This document shows, piece after piece, positions 7,767 to 17,442 of a stretch of 64,000 nt of DNA (position 1 is the stretch's first letter; each line of letters starts with the position of its first letter). The notes beneath the pieces were generated by a model. The model did not search any database and was not told where the DNA came from. It saw nothing but the letters and a program-made list of their open reading frames with translations. Made by a program: the position numbers and the translations under genes. This DNA is from CAZDBA01 sp965224765 (lineage in GTDB: Bacteria; Planctomycetota; Planctomycetia; Pirellulales; Pirellulaceae), in the NCBI GenBank assembly GCA_965224765.1, contig CBDDAC010000023.1:1-64000 (forward strand), read 5' to 3'.

Positions 7767-9110
7767 CTATTTTTCCAGCAATCGATCGATCGGCTTGCCT
7801 TCACTAATCACCATCGGACGGCCAATCGGAGTATCAAGCTCCGTCTCGTGATCGATTCCAAAAGAATTAAAGATTGTTGCGTGAATATCTTCTACTGAAC
7901 TAGGATCACTCAAGAATTTTTTCGGATTCTCTTCGCCCATCTTGGGCACCGGTGATGTCTCACCAATGACTCGTCCTCCTTGAATTCCCCCACCAGCCAA
8001 CGCCATACTGAATCCATGTGGCCAATGGTCCCTCCCACCTAAAGGGTTCATGATTGGCGTTCGGCCGAATTCGCCTCCACAAACGACCATCGTCGTATCT
8101 AGTAGATCACGTGCCTTCAACTCACGAATCAGAGCGGCAAAAGCCGGGTCGAGAATCTGAATCCTCCCCGCCTGTAGTTCGTGGTTGTTGGCATGGGTAT
8201 CCCAACCGCCCAAAGTAACCTCGACGCAGCGTACCCCCTTCTCGATCAATTGGAGTGCCGCCAGACAACCACGGCCAAATGCCGTATCGCCGAACTGCTC
8301 GCGCGTACCCCGCGGAGCCTTGCTTACGTCAAACGCCTCCAGCTGATCTGACGACATCATCCGCAATGCCTCTTGAAGGTTATGATCACCCAGGGTGCGC
8401 CCACCACTTTTTTCTTTGATTCGATTCTTCAAGAATTCACTGTCAACCAAATCAAGATCCGTCAAACGCTCTCGCTGTCTACGTTTGTCTACATTGGATG
8501 CAACATCAGGAACAGGAAATTGGGGATCGCCGATCTTGAACGCGTCAAATCGATCTCCCAAATAACCCCCTTTGGCGGGAAACTGCCCCGGCACAATTGA
8601 AACGTGACGGGGGATGTCGACCTTCCCGTCATCGATGTGCGAATAGTCGTGACAAATTACACTTCCGATCGCTGGATGCAACAGCGTCGGATCGGGCCGA
8701 AATCCAGTCTTGATGTTGTAGATTGCTCGCTCATGATCACCTTCCTTGCTGGTCAACGCCCTCACCAGTGAAACATCATCCATCACGTCAGCAAGCTGTT
8801 CAAAACCATCACCGATTTGAACATTTTTCGCCCTGGTCTTTCGAGCTAAGCTTCCAGCAGCAATCTCGGTTCCCGGATGCGGGTCAAACGTTTCCAACTG
8901 GCTAGGCGCGCCTTCCAGCCAGAGCAGTATCAAGGATTGAGGCCGTACCCCTTTGCTGCGTTCCGCAGCGCGTGCCAAGCAAGTTCCCAAGGGCGTTAAC
9001 CAACTCAACCCACTTAGCCCTGCCAATTTCAAAAGTGAACGACGAGAAAAATGATCTCGTCCACCGCATCCAACCTGAAGTTGGGGATCGACGAGTTGAT
9101 AGTTTTCCAT
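7767..9110 (-). CDS. DUF1501 family Tat-exported protein
   Basis: A 447-residue protein of the DUF1501 family (alkaline-phosphatase/sulfatase superfamily fold), very abundant in planctomycetes; the enzymatic role is not established. It has a twin-arginine export signal (RRSLLKLAGLSG, about 23-34), then LLWLEGAPSQLETFDPHPG, GGWDTHANN and a metal-site-like GGEFGRTP...GGRDHWPHGF. It follows the DUF1549/1553 gene by 73 bases on the same strand, the standard planctomycete pairing, so both products are probably exported and act together. Confidence 0.9.
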   Translation of the reverse strand: MENYQLVDPQLQVGCGGRDHFSRRSLLKLAGLSGLSWLTPLGTCLARAAERSKGVRPQSLILLWLEGAPSQLETFDPHPGTEIAAGSLARKTRAKNVQIGDGFEQLADVMDDVSLVRALTSKEGDHERAIYNIKTGFRPDPTLLHPAIGSVICHDYSHIDDGKVDIPRHVSIVPGQFPAKGGYLGDRFDAFKIGDPQFPVPDVASNVDKRRQRERLTDLDLVDSEFLKNRIKEKSGGRTLGDHNLQEALRMMSSDQLEAFDVSKAPRGTREQFGDTAFGRGCLAALQLIEKGVRCVEVTLGGWDTHANNHELQAGRIQILDPAFAALIRELKARDLLDTTMVVCGGEFGRTPIMNPLGGRDHWPHGFSMALAGGGIQGGRVIGETSPVPKMGEENPKKFLSDPSSVEDIHATIFNSFGIDHETELDTPIGRPMVISEGKPIDRLLEK

Positions 9111-9183
9111 GTGAGCAAGCCAAATTTAGGTTTGTGTTTTCCAAAAGCAAACGACGCGGACGCCCGGGAATTCAATTCGTCGG

Positions 9184-10836
9184 TCAATGATTCCAGGCAA
9201 ACTCGGCGGAGTTGATCAAAGTCCAGTAAATATCTTGCACCTTGAGACCTCGCTCGTCTCCGGTCCGCTCGGCAAGTTCTTTGGCAAAGTAAGTTTTCAT
9301 TTTCTCGGAAGGCCGACGCGACAGAACCGCAAGGTAAATCGTTTCGACCATCGTTTCAGGGTCTGGTGAAAGCAATGCAACTTTAACGACCGAACTCATC
9401 GGGGTCTGCAAACGCTCCTTGAGCATATCGCCATTGAGCATCAACAAACGCTGAGTTACCGTTTCACCTTTTTCAAGAAGCTCGTCTTCTCCGGGATCAC
9501 CGTAACGATCAACAAAATCAAGCGTCTGACCAAACTTGGTCAACTGAATCACAATATGCTTGGAGCGATCAATCGTCGATAATGACGTTGACTGAATCAT
9601 TGCCCCCGCCACTTGCTCAGGTCTCAACCGAATCAATGGAAAGACCGCATAATACTTTTCATGATCTGGAGTAACCTCAAACCCGGCATCACTCCGCAAC
9701 TGAAATGCCTTGGTACGAGCAATCGTGTTGATCAACCGACGCAAGTCAAAACCGTTATCAATAAAGTCCTGAGCGAGTCTCTCCAATCCGGGAGGAAAGG
9801 GACCGTGAAGGGGCATGTCGTCAACGGGATCGACTAAACCTTTGCCAAATAGAATCGCCCAAACTCTATTGACGATCGCCCGAGCAAACTGTTTGTTTTC
9901 CTGATGGGTAACCCAACCGGCAAGCCGTGCTCTCAGAGGACCTTCGGAAGGTAACAATCCTGAAAGGTAGGGTACATCAGGACGGATCACACTTTCCTGC
10001 TCATCGTCCAACAATCGAAACTGATAAGGAGATGCTTCTAGATTGTCACGAATTCCCGCAAACGAGTTTTCGACTTCGCCAAAGAATGCGGCAAACTTGT
10101 GAAAATCTGTCTGAACTCCTTTGCGTGGTGCTCCTTGATCGCCAAGTTTAATGTTTCCCAAAAAGTCATCATGGCATTCAACACAATCAATGCGCATTCC
10201 CAAAAAGGCTCGCACGGTTCGCGCTGCCAATCGAATCGGGTCGGGTTGCTCAGTTTCCATATCGGTGGTGACGGTGACAAAGTTCGTCGCAGGGGAACCG
10301 GTCCAAATGCCTTCCTCAGTCAACAGTTCACGAACGATTTCGTCATAAGGTCGATTCTCCAAAAGCTGATCCGACAACCAACTCACAAAGCGGCGACGTC
10401 GATAGATGATAAAGGGACCATCTTCCACGCCGATCAGCCCGCGAGCCAAACGCTCAGCAAGGTGGTCGGCGGTCCGCTCATCTTCCAAGAGCCGAGAAAC
10501 CCACCAGTCCATCCGTTCTGACTCTGGCAAACTTTCCATCTCACGGATTTCTTCGACCGAAGGAATCGTACCTGACAATGCCAATCCCAAGCGACGAACG
10601 ATCGTTAGTTCATCGGCGCGATCTGCGACTTGAAGACTTTTTTCCTGCCACCAACGTTCAAATTCCTGATCAACTTGAACGACAACCGGTTGAACTTCCA
10701 GATTGACCTCTTTCAATCGTTGCAATGATTTTGGAGTCGCAGGTCCGGGAACCGGCATGAGCGATCCCACAATGCCGCCGATGCCAACCACACAAACCAA
10801 GATCAACAAACCGTTTTTCAAAAAGTTTTGATTCAT
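9184..10836 (-). CDS. DUF1549/DUF1553 protein with CxxCH motif
   Basis: A 550-residue planctomycete protein with an N-terminal membrane segment (7-27), a DUF1549 domain (about 60-270) and a DUF1553 domain (about 320-520). A single haem-c type motif CVECH lies at 218-222, so covalent haem attachment outside the membrane is possible but unproven. I start at ATG 10836 directly before the hydrophobic segment; the longer frame opens at a TTG at 10950 and would bury the signal. First gene of a two-gene operon with the DUF1501 gene. Confidence 0.85.
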   Translation of the reverse strand: MNQNFLKNGLLILVCVVGIGGIVGSLMPVPGPATPKSLQRLKEVNLEVQPVVVQVDQEFERWWQEKSLQVADRADELTIVRRLGLALSGTIPSVEEIREMESLPESERMDWWVSRLLEDERTADHLAERLARGLIGVEDGPFIIYRRRRFVSWLSDQLLENRPYDEIVRELLTEEGIWTGSPATNFVTVTTDMETEQPDPIRLAARTVRAFLGMRIDCVECHDDFLGNIKLGDQGAPRKGVQTDFHKFAAFFGEVENSFAGIRDNLEASPYQFRLLDDEQESVIRPDVPYLSGLLPSEGPLRARLAGWVTHQENKQFARAIVNRVWAILFGKGLVDPVDDMPLHGPFPPGLERLAQDFIDNGFDLRRLINTIARTKAFQLRSDAGFEVTPDHEKYYAVFPLIRLRPEQVAGAMIQSTSLSTIDRSKHIVIQLTKFGQTLDFVDRYGDPGEDELLEKGETVTQRLLMLNGDMLKERLQTPMSSVVKVALLSPDPETMVETIYLAVLSRRPSEKMKTYFAKELAERTGDERGLKVQDIYWTLINSAEFAWNH

Positions 10837-11018
10837 CAGGGCAACCAGGAGATCGTTAAATAAACCTTCGTGTTTTCCACGTTTTAATGAAACCCGAATA
10901 ACAGATTTTCGGTTTCTTCTATAGAGTAAGATACCCGGGTCAACATCCAACTGTTTTGCTCAAGACGTCCAAAACAAGACTTTTCTTGTTTTTCCAACCG
11001 TTCAATCGTCTCGCTAAA

Positions 11019-12428
11019 ATGCACTTGAATCCGCAAAATCCGAATTCGGAGCCAAACGACAGGCCAGTCACGGCCGAATTGGTGATCTCCGTGCCTGACT
11101 CTGACGTCGTTCAGGTCATCGACCAGTCAGTCGAAACGATCAATTTGAATGAGCCCCAAAAACGAAGTTGGATCTTCCAAGTCGTCGACTGGGGGATCTG
11201 GTTGGCCTCACGATTATTTGGAATTGTCAGTCTGGTTTTGCTGGTGGCAGTCATCGCCAACATCCCGATCGTGCAACTCGTCGCCTTCGGATACCTTTTG
11301 GCCATTGGCGGTCGCATTGCACAAAGCGGAAAACTTAAAGACGGTTTTTTTCATCTCGACAAAGCGAGTCGCTTCGGAAGTATTTTCATTGGCACCACCC
11401 TGGTTTTACTTCCCGCGCGAATCATCTCGTGGTTATTGGGCGAAGCCCATTTGATTGATGCTTCCAGCCCGCAAACAACCGGTCTCCGTATTGCGCTGAT
11501 TATCGTCATCGGGGTAACCATTCCGCACATCATGGCGGCGTGGTTTTGTGGTGGAAAACTGCGTTACTTCTTTTGGCCTTTGATTGCTCCGTCTTCCTTT
11601 GCCCTTTGGCTTGCCAAAAAAGCAGCACGTTCGCCTGGCATTCGATCGCTACTTGAAACCTGCACTTCCTGGTTGTCCCCCAATTTGGTCAACGATCTGG
11701 TCGCGGCCAAACCTGTCACCGACTGGTTCCTTCCTGCAATACTTTTCAAGCACATTCGTGCAGGTACGTTGGTTTCCAACGCGCGAGACAACCTTTGGGA
11801 TTTTGTCTGCAGTTGGAAACTCGGAGAACTTTTTCGGCTTGGCCTGCTAGGATTCGTCGGTTCGTTCGCCTGGATTGCACCGCCGACTGCGTTGATGTTT
11901 CGGGCGATTGGATACGATGACGCTCTGGCTGTTGTTTGCGGTTTGGCCGGAATCTTGATGGCGACGGTAGTATTCGGGCTGTTGCCATTTCTACAAATTC
12001 AGTTCGCCGAAACAGGAAAACTATCAAGCTTTTTCGATCTCGGAGAAGTCTACGATCGTTTCACGCGTGCACCGTTTCTACACCTGCTTTCGCTTTTGGT
12101 CATGTTGCTGTTGGCACTTCCACTGTTTGTTTTCAAGATTGAAGAGATTCCGTCGGAACTCTTGTGGACACTGAGTATTGTTTTTGTGACGTTTAGTTTG
12201 CCAGGGAGGCTATTGACCGGATGGGCAGTCGGCAAAGGAAAACACCGCCCATCCAAAAGGGTGTGGTGGTATCGCTGGCCAATTGCCATGCTCATGCCCG
12301 TTGTATCATTCCTGTTCGCATTTATCTTTTTCTTTTCGCCGTTTGTCGCCTGGTATGGAGGGTACAGCCTGTTCGAAAACCATGCCTTTTTGCTCCCGGC
12401 ACCCTTTTGGGTTTCTTACTTCCTGTAA
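11019..12428 (+). CDS. multi-pass membrane protein, unknown function
   Basis: About 469 residues. A polar N-terminus of about 60 residues is followed by about eight hydrophobic segments, grouped at roughly 55-95, 125-185, 270-330 and 350-450. The short loop SWIFQVVDWGIWLASRLFG precedes the first helix. No catalytic or transport signature is visible, and a planctomycete-specific membrane protein is the best description. ATG 11019 is preferred over a TTG at 10956. It is divergent from the DUF1549 gene, sharing a 180-base gap. Confidence 0.7.
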   Translation: MHLNPQNPNSEPNDRPVTAELVISVPDSDVVQVIDQSVETINLNEPQKRSWIFQVVDWGIWLASRLFGIVSLVLLVAVIANIPIVQLVAFGYLLAIGGRIAQSGKLKDGFFHLDKASRFGSIFIGTTLVLLPARIISWLLGEAHLIDASSPQTTGLRIALIIVIGVTIPHIMAAWFCGGKLRYFFWPLIAPSSFALWLAKKAARSPGIRSLLETCTSWLSPNLVNDLVAAKPVTDWFLPAILFKHIRAGTLVSNARDNLWDFVCSWKLGELFRLGLLGFVGSFAWIAPPTALMFRAIGYDDALAVVCGLAGILMATVVFGLLPFLQIQFAETGKLSSFFDLGEVYDRFTRAPFLHLLSLLVMLLLALPLFVFKIEEIPSELLWTLSIVFVTFSLPGRLLTGWAVGKGKHRPSKRVWWYRWPIAMLMPVVSFLFAFIFFFSPFVAWYGGYSLFENHAFLLPAPFWVSYFL

Positions 12429-12689
12429 GTAACAACAGCTCAATCAGGACGGCGGGGAATCCCAAAACAAATTCCCTCTGGTTTTATGTTGGTGTTCGGT
12501 GGAATCGTTTTGCGAACTGCGACGGCGTAGATAATCAGCCAGCGGGCTTCAAGAGGAACCGGATCCGAGAGGGCATGATTTTTGTAAGGCTCTCCGACGG
12601 AATGAGTGGGTGGAAAGTGGTTGTTTCGCATCCTCACTCGGGTTCCTCAGGCTTGTCGGGACTTGTCACAGAGTGACAATTTCTTTTAG

Positions 12690-12710
12690 CCCCAGACTTT
12701 TAGTCTGGGG
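12690..12710. repeat. palindromic repeat (CCCCAGACT/AGTCTGGGG)
   Basis: Nine-base perfect inverted arms at 12690-12698 and 12702-12710 with a three-base T loop. Its flanks 'agc' and 'taac' recur, in inverted orientation, around the insertion site of the IS element at 33731-33741 and 35539-35551. That makes this a dispersed palindrome rather than a one-off terminator. Confidence 0.6.
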
Positions 12711-13101
12711 TAACATCCCACCCAAAAGCCAGAGTCGCGGCAGCGACGGCATCCGTGATTCCACGTCCAATTTCAAGGTTCGCCCACGGAATGAGTCGGT
12801 GAATACGGTTAGGTTTGCATCCTCGCTCTAGCTCTTCAGAATGGCCCGCCCATGTCTCGGTCCCCATGGTTCAGCCTCAATCTGCTGCGCAGGCCGAAAC
12901 GATGGTGACGCGGAATGGGCTACCGGAATCATTCGTTGGGGTTAGTGGGTAGCCTTTTTGAAGAAATTGCGAACTGATGGCCAGGTGGAATCATGCGAAA
13001 TCCACACCTAAAGCAGGGAAATTAGAGTGAAATCTGGCAAATTGTGAAACTCCACCCACCAATTTCGTGAACGAGGCTTTTGTAAAGACCTGTGCGTGTA
13101 G

Positions 13102-13127
13102 GTTTCGGCAGGAGCCTCAACCTCCCA
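13102..13127 (+). repeat. interspersed repeat core
   Basis: A 26-base core (beginning gtttcggcaggag and ending caacctccca) identical to the cores at 3204, 35751 and, inverted, 33516. Here it is followed by sequence unlike copies A and E, so it may be a truncated element. Confidence 0.6.
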
Positions 13128-13374
13128 ATGAGGGGCTTGGCCAATCATCTTTCGGCGCTCCGCAATTTTCCGTTCAAGGAAACAGGCAAACCCTCCCAGG
13201 GATCATCGGTTCGCGCGGCACCGACGGAGGAGGCAGCCAACAATAAAATCAAAAAAATAATCGGACGGAGGCGTGAAGTGGGCACATGATCCTTTTTCCA
13301 CAATTCCAAAAAAGACAAAACGCGAACCCTCAGAAATTGCCGAGAACTAGTCAACTGAGACCGAAGATTGCATC

Positions 13375-13410
13375 AAAAAACTCGCGGCAATTTGTATTGA
13401 CGCGAGTTTT
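13375..13410 (-). terminator. rho-independent terminator of the 26971-13458 cluster
   Basis: On the minus strand a stem CTCGCG/CGCGAG (13381-13386 with 13401-13406) extends by two A:T pairs and is followed by six U (13375-13380). It lies about 50 bases past the stop of the last gene. T residues at 13407-13410 would let it work weakly on the other strand too. Confidence 0.65.
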
Positions 13411-13457
13411 GCATAGCCCATGAAAGGCGACGCCTCGAAGGCGGCAGAAGCTTTCAG

Positions 13458-14963
13458 TTATTTTTTTGGAGCGTCTTGAATCCGTTTCAGAAGCTCGGTC
13501 GACTTGGAGGAGCCGACGTTTTCGGCGATGATCTGACGAAGTGTAGAAAACATACCGTCGATGAAATTCATCTCCCTTTTATCGTCAGTCTGTGCCTTAA
13601 GTCGAGTTCGGTCATCAGTCATCCGGGCACGAAGTTGATCCAGAGTTGGCAACGCACGATACTTGTTCAACATCTCCCGGGCCCCGTCAATATCATCGCG
13701 ATCTAATCGAATTTCAATCTGTTCTTCGTATACGGCACGTTGCGCCACAAGGTTGAGGACTTCAGAACGTAAGCCTTTGACAATACCTTCAGCATTAAGT
13801 CGGGCCTCGTCATTGGGCAGAGTGGTTTTCAACTCCTTATACAGCCCCGGCATAATGGGAATCTTTTTCAGTCGACGGCTTCCTCGGCTGATAAAAATAA
13901 CTCGCAATCCATCATCGCTTGGAGGAATTGAGACTTGGCCTCGCCAGTTTGTCTGACCTAAATGTTCTGATGCCTCTTCTTTCACAGCTCCGACCCGGCG
14001 TGAATAAACTTCAAAACCTTCCAATGGGTGATCCTCATCGTCCCTGGACACCAAGGTCAACGTCGTATTCTCTTCAGGTGGGCGAATGACCAATGCCAAC
14101 TTCTGGGCACGTTTACTGGTCCGGCCCGCCAAAGGTGAACGTGTTGACGACTGAATTTTGGCGGTTACATCGGCTCCATCCATTGAATCAATTGTCAAAA
14201 AAGTAAATTCAACTGGCTCCAACTTTGCGAGCTTTCCATCTCGGCCTACTCGGCGGATGATTGGCAAAAAGATATCGTCGTCACGAACCCAAACAGGGGA
14301 GCCATTATTTGCAACCAAATCCCAGCCGCCCGTTGCATTCATTTGAGCACGATGACACAAGTTGACCGCCCTTGCTCGCATGAAAACATTATTCTGCTTA
14401 TCAACTCGATCAACTCGAGCCAATGGCATAAACGCCGTTGAAACCAAGTCATACACGGTCGCGTCCAATTGTGCCCGCAGAGCAATTTCGCGTTGAATCA
14501 ATGCACTCCACTGCTGAGTTAATACATCAAACTCTCGCACACGACAGTGGATTAGACCACCGGATGACTCAAGGCATACCACCATTAATTTGTCGTCAAA
14601 CTGAAGCTCAGGAAGCTCACTCAACTCAATCTGCTTTTCCGCGTCTGCAATGATTCCGGGAAGTCGAAATGCCCACGGGTTGGGGGCTTGGGAAACCAGC
14701 AGCTCCCAGCCACTCGGGTCGGCCAATTCCGCTCTACGCTCCAAGCCACCGACAAGTCGATCAAAATTGGCATTTATTTCAGGCGAACCGTCGGTACAAA
14801 TCCAAACTCGCACCCGGTAAGGTCGATAATCCCACGCGCGATCCACAGACAGAACGCCATCCGGCGGAACGTCATTGGCATTGTCCTGAGCACGGCAGGG
14901 TAGCGTCCCTAGAAAAAGGAGAGCCACGACCGCAAGCAACCGGCAATCAATCATTAACTTCAT
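13458..14963 (-). CDS. secreted protein of unknown family
   Basis: A 501-residue protein with a signal peptide (LLAVVALLFLGTLPCRAQ, cleavage about residue 25). ATG 14963 is chosen because it places the signal at the N-terminus; the longer frame begins 20 residues earlier. The body has beta-rich stretches (RVRVWICTDGSPEIN, LMVVCLESSGG, FTFLTIDSMDG) and a charged helical C-terminus (about 400-500). No enzyme motif was recognised. It is the last gene before the terminator, 14 bases after the SBP-like gene, so the two are cotranscribed and probably act in the same envelope process. Confidence 0.7.
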   Translation of the reverse strand: MKLMIDCRLLAVVALLFLGTLPCRAQDNANDVPPDGVLSVDRAWDYRPYRVRVWICTDGSPEINANFDRLVGGLERRAELADPSGWELLVSQAPNPWAFRLPGIIADAEKQIELSELPELQFDDKLMVVCLESSGGLIHCRVREFDVLTQQWSALIQREIALRAQLDATVYDLVSTAFMPLARVDRVDKQNNVFMRARAVNLCHRAQMNATGGWDLVANNGSPVWVRDDDIFLPIIRRVGRDGKLAKLEPVEFTFLTIDSMDGADVTAKIQSSTRSPLAGRTSKRAQKLALVIRPPEENTTLTLVSRDDEDHPLEGFEVYSRRVGAVKEEASEHLGQTNWRGQVSIPPSDDGLRVIFISRGSRRLKKIPIMPGLYKELKTTLPNDEARLNAEGIVKGLRSEVLNLVAQRAVYEEQIEIRLDRDDIDGAREMLNKYRALPTLDQLRARMTDDRTRLKAQTDDKREMNFIDGMFSTLRQIIAENVGSSKSTELLKRIQDAPKK

Positions 14964-14977
14964 TGTTTGTTTCCGTG

Positions 14978-17419
14978 TTATTTTCCGGCCGTGTCGATCT
15001 TGTCCAATGGAACAACTTCCCACTCATCAATATTCTCGTAGAGGTTCACCAAATCTCGTCCAATATTCTTGACGTTCTTTCGATAGGCAAAGTATTCCTG
15101 AAGCTGAAAAAGTGGAATGACTGCCACATTATTGAGAACCTGTCGGTGCATCTGGCGAAGATTTCGCCCGGCTTTTTGCCAACTGGTGGAGTAACTTAAT
15201 TTGCGGACAAGTTGCTGAACGGGAGCACTAAGATTCTTGGCCATACCCTGATTTCCAAATACCGCTTCAATATCAGTCAACGGTTCACTCATCGTGACTT
15301 CTACGTACAAGAAATCGTAATCATCATCTTCGGGAGCCGTTTGTCCTTCTGGCAATTCGCGAAGTTTAGCTTTGATTCCTATTTCCCCCCACATCCGCTG
15401 AATTGATTGACAAGTGACTCGAGTAATCTCGCCTTTAGGATAAGCCAGAGTCAGTTCAGGATACTCCAGGCGAATGACCTCTTCATTGCCTATTTCATCT
15501 TCTGTGTTAGCTGGTTTCGTCTTATTCTCCTCAATCCGTTCATTGGCACGTTCTTCGCGAGCCCGATCTTCCAGTTGACCTTTAACGACTGAAACCAAAA
15601 CGCTTGCCAGAACCATGTCGTAATTGACTTGGGCAATTCTTGGGTTGTAGGCGTATCCAATCTGGTCGTTGTCCTCTGTTCCGATTGGAAATGGCCCTGT
15701 CAACAATTCACATCCAGAAATCTCACGTCCGGCCGCGATAGCCTCTGTGAGAATCCCATTCCGGTTGATCGCACGAAACAATCCACTGCGAAAATCCAAA
15801 CTCTTCATGAATTCATTGCGGATATTTGGAATCAACATATGGACGGTTGGAACCTTGTATTTGCTAAGTTGCACGCTGGAATCGCGAGACAATTCACGCA
15901 AATTTTGAAGCGGAACTCGATCAATCACATCGATATCCCCCTTAAGCAAAGCGTCCACCGAATCTGAAGGGCTGGCGTATTGGACTTCCACCATTTCAGG
16001 GTACTGTGCTGATGTTGATTTCTCGTACTGCGGATTTCGCGAAAACTGCGTTAGGTTTCCCTTTTGCCCGACCACGATATAGGGACCATTTTGAATGGGA
16101 ATTCCGTCTTGACCTGGGCTCTCATAGGGCACCTGCAACAGTGCCTCAGGTCGAACGAACGGAATACGAAGCTCGAGCAAAACAGTTTTAGAATCTTCAA
16201 CTGAAATCGATCCAACGACCTTTCCCCAAGGTTCAAAATATACGGGCGATTCGGGATCGGCACGCTCCAACAACTGTTGAGAAATCTGAAATGCGGAAAC
16301 AGGTGGAACGCCAAAAACTTCCTCGTCTGAGAGCGTAAACTTGTATAACAATCCAACATCATCAACACGCTCAAACGTACCGTTAAGAAATCGATACTTT
16401 CCGCCCTCGTCACTCAGTCCATCAAACTCGATGATCGTGCGTTGGGTTAAACCTCCCATACGACGAGCGGCCCAGTTTTCCGTTCGAGTTGGATCCCCTC
16501 CATTCGGCGAGGTCTGGCTGACTCCCACGTAGACCAATGGATAATCTTCAATAATCCGATTCAAAAGTTTGGCGCTCTCAGGGTCATCGGGTGCTGCATA
16601 GATGGCTTTTCTCGCCGCTGAATGAGCCTCTTGGGCATCGCCGCTTGAAACGGCCTTTTCAGCTAGTTCTAAAAACTCGCGATTTCTTTCTCGCAGACGC
16701 TTCGTCCAACGATCATGCAATTTCATGACGTCGTCGCCGTACTTTCGCTCCACGGTCGACAAGATGACACGAACGCTCTCGTACTCTCCCCTGGCAAATC
16801 GCTCCTCGACCATTAGATCGTAACCACGCATGATCATGTCGATCGGCCTTGTATTGTCGATAACATCGCCAGAAGTTCTATAGATGTCTTCGAAAATTGA
16901 CAAGGCAAGGCTGTGGTTCCCCGCTTCAAAATTCGCTTTCCCGTCGCGAATCAAGACTCTCTGCAACTGCTCCCTCAACTCCGGGTTATTTTTGCCTCCG
17001 CGATCATAAACATAGAGCAAATTCCTAAATGCTCGTGCGTAATTCTCGTCCTCAAGAAGCAGATCAGCTTCCTCAAGCAACAAATCTTCAAACGACTTGT
17101 AATCAACGATACTCACCCATGGCAATTCAAGTTTGAATTCGTCGTTGCCAGACAATTCAAAAACCAACGTTCCGCGATCGGGAAATGTGGTAGGAATCCT
17201 CTCCAGAGGCAAGATATCCAATGTCGCAAACTTGTTTTTTTTGTCCAGAAAGACTCGATCAAAAGGTTCTTTATCAACCAGTTGCTCGTTACCGGGTGAA
17301 ATCTCCAATTCAGCGTGTTGCCCAACTCCAGGAGCAACCAACCAAACGACCAACAACACAAACGTCGTGGTCTGAGGTACCCACCGAGGCCAAGCAAATA
17401 TAGCGTTACGAATTTTCAT
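14978..17419 (-). CDS. TPR-like/SBP_bac_5 fusion, exported
   Basis: An 813-residue exported protein (signal TTTFVLLVVWLVAPGVGQ). The N-terminal half (about 100-310) is helical and TPR-like (YARAFRNLLYVYDRGG, HSLALSIFEDIYR, AHSAARKAIYAAPDDPESAKLL). The C-terminal half (about 310-800) resembles family 5 oligopeptide/nickel solute-binding proteins: FTLSDEEVFGVPPVSAFQI, IQNGPYIVV, PSDSVDALLKGDIDVIDRV, RSGLFRAINRNGIL, and a C-terminal NVAVIPLFQLQEYFAYRKNVKNIG. No permease or ATPase of an ABC importer is nearby. A binding or scaffolding role in the envelope cluster is inferred. Confidence 0.75.
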   Translation of the reverse strand: MKIRNAIFAWPRWVPQTTTFVLLVVWLVAPGVGQHAELEISPGNEQLVDKEPFDRVFLDKKNKFATLDILPLERIPTTFPDRGTLVFELSGNDEFKLELPWVSIVDYKSFEDLLLEEADLLLEDENYARAFRNLLYVYDRGGKNNPELREQLQRVLIRDGKANFEAGNHSLALSIFEDIYRTSGDVIDNTRPIDMIMRGYDLMVEERFARGEYESVRVILSTVERKYGDDVMKLHDRWTKRLRERNREFLELAEKAVSSGDAQEAHSAARKAIYAAPDDPESAKLLNRIIEDYPLVYVGVSQTSPNGGDPTRTENWAARRMGGLTQRTIIEFDGLSDEGGKYRFLNGTFERVDDVGLLYKFTLSDEEVFGVPPVSAFQISQQLLERADPESPVYFEPWGKVVGSISVEDSKTVLLELRIPFVRPEALLQVPYESPGQDGIPIQNGPYIVVGQKGNLTQFSRNPQYEKSTSAQYPEMVEVQYASPSDSVDALLKGDIDVIDRVPLQNLRELSRDSSVQLSKYKVPTVHMLIPNIRNEFMKSLDFRSGLFRAINRNGILTEAIAAGREISGCELLTGPFPIGTEDNDQIGYAYNPRIAQVNYDMVLASVLVSVVKGQLEDRAREERANERIEENKTKPANTEDEIGNEEVIRLEYPELTLAYPKGEITRVTCQSIQRMWGEIGIKAKLRELPEGQTAPEDDDYDFLYVEVTMSEPLTDIEAVFGNQGMAKNLSAPVQQLVRKLSYSTSWQKAGRNLRQMHRQVLNNVAVIPLFQLQEYFAYRKNVKNIGRDLVNLYENIDEWEVVPLDKIDTAGK

Positions 17420-17442
17420 TTTGCAGTCCTTAATTCACTTGC

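Larger units (their letters stand above)
12429..13374. other. repeat-rich intergenic region
   Basis: Nearly 1 kb without a convincing gene. It contains two degenerate copies of a block with 'cggaatgagt(c/g)ggtg' and 'gcatcctc(g/a)ctc' (about 12592-12640 and 12786-12835), a palindrome at 12690-12710, and the 26-base interspersed core at 13102-13127. On the minus strand a short frame from GTG 13286 to 13145 looks like a signal peptide ending in SVGA-A and then runs into repeat sequence, possibly the leader of a lost gene. Confidence 0.5.
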
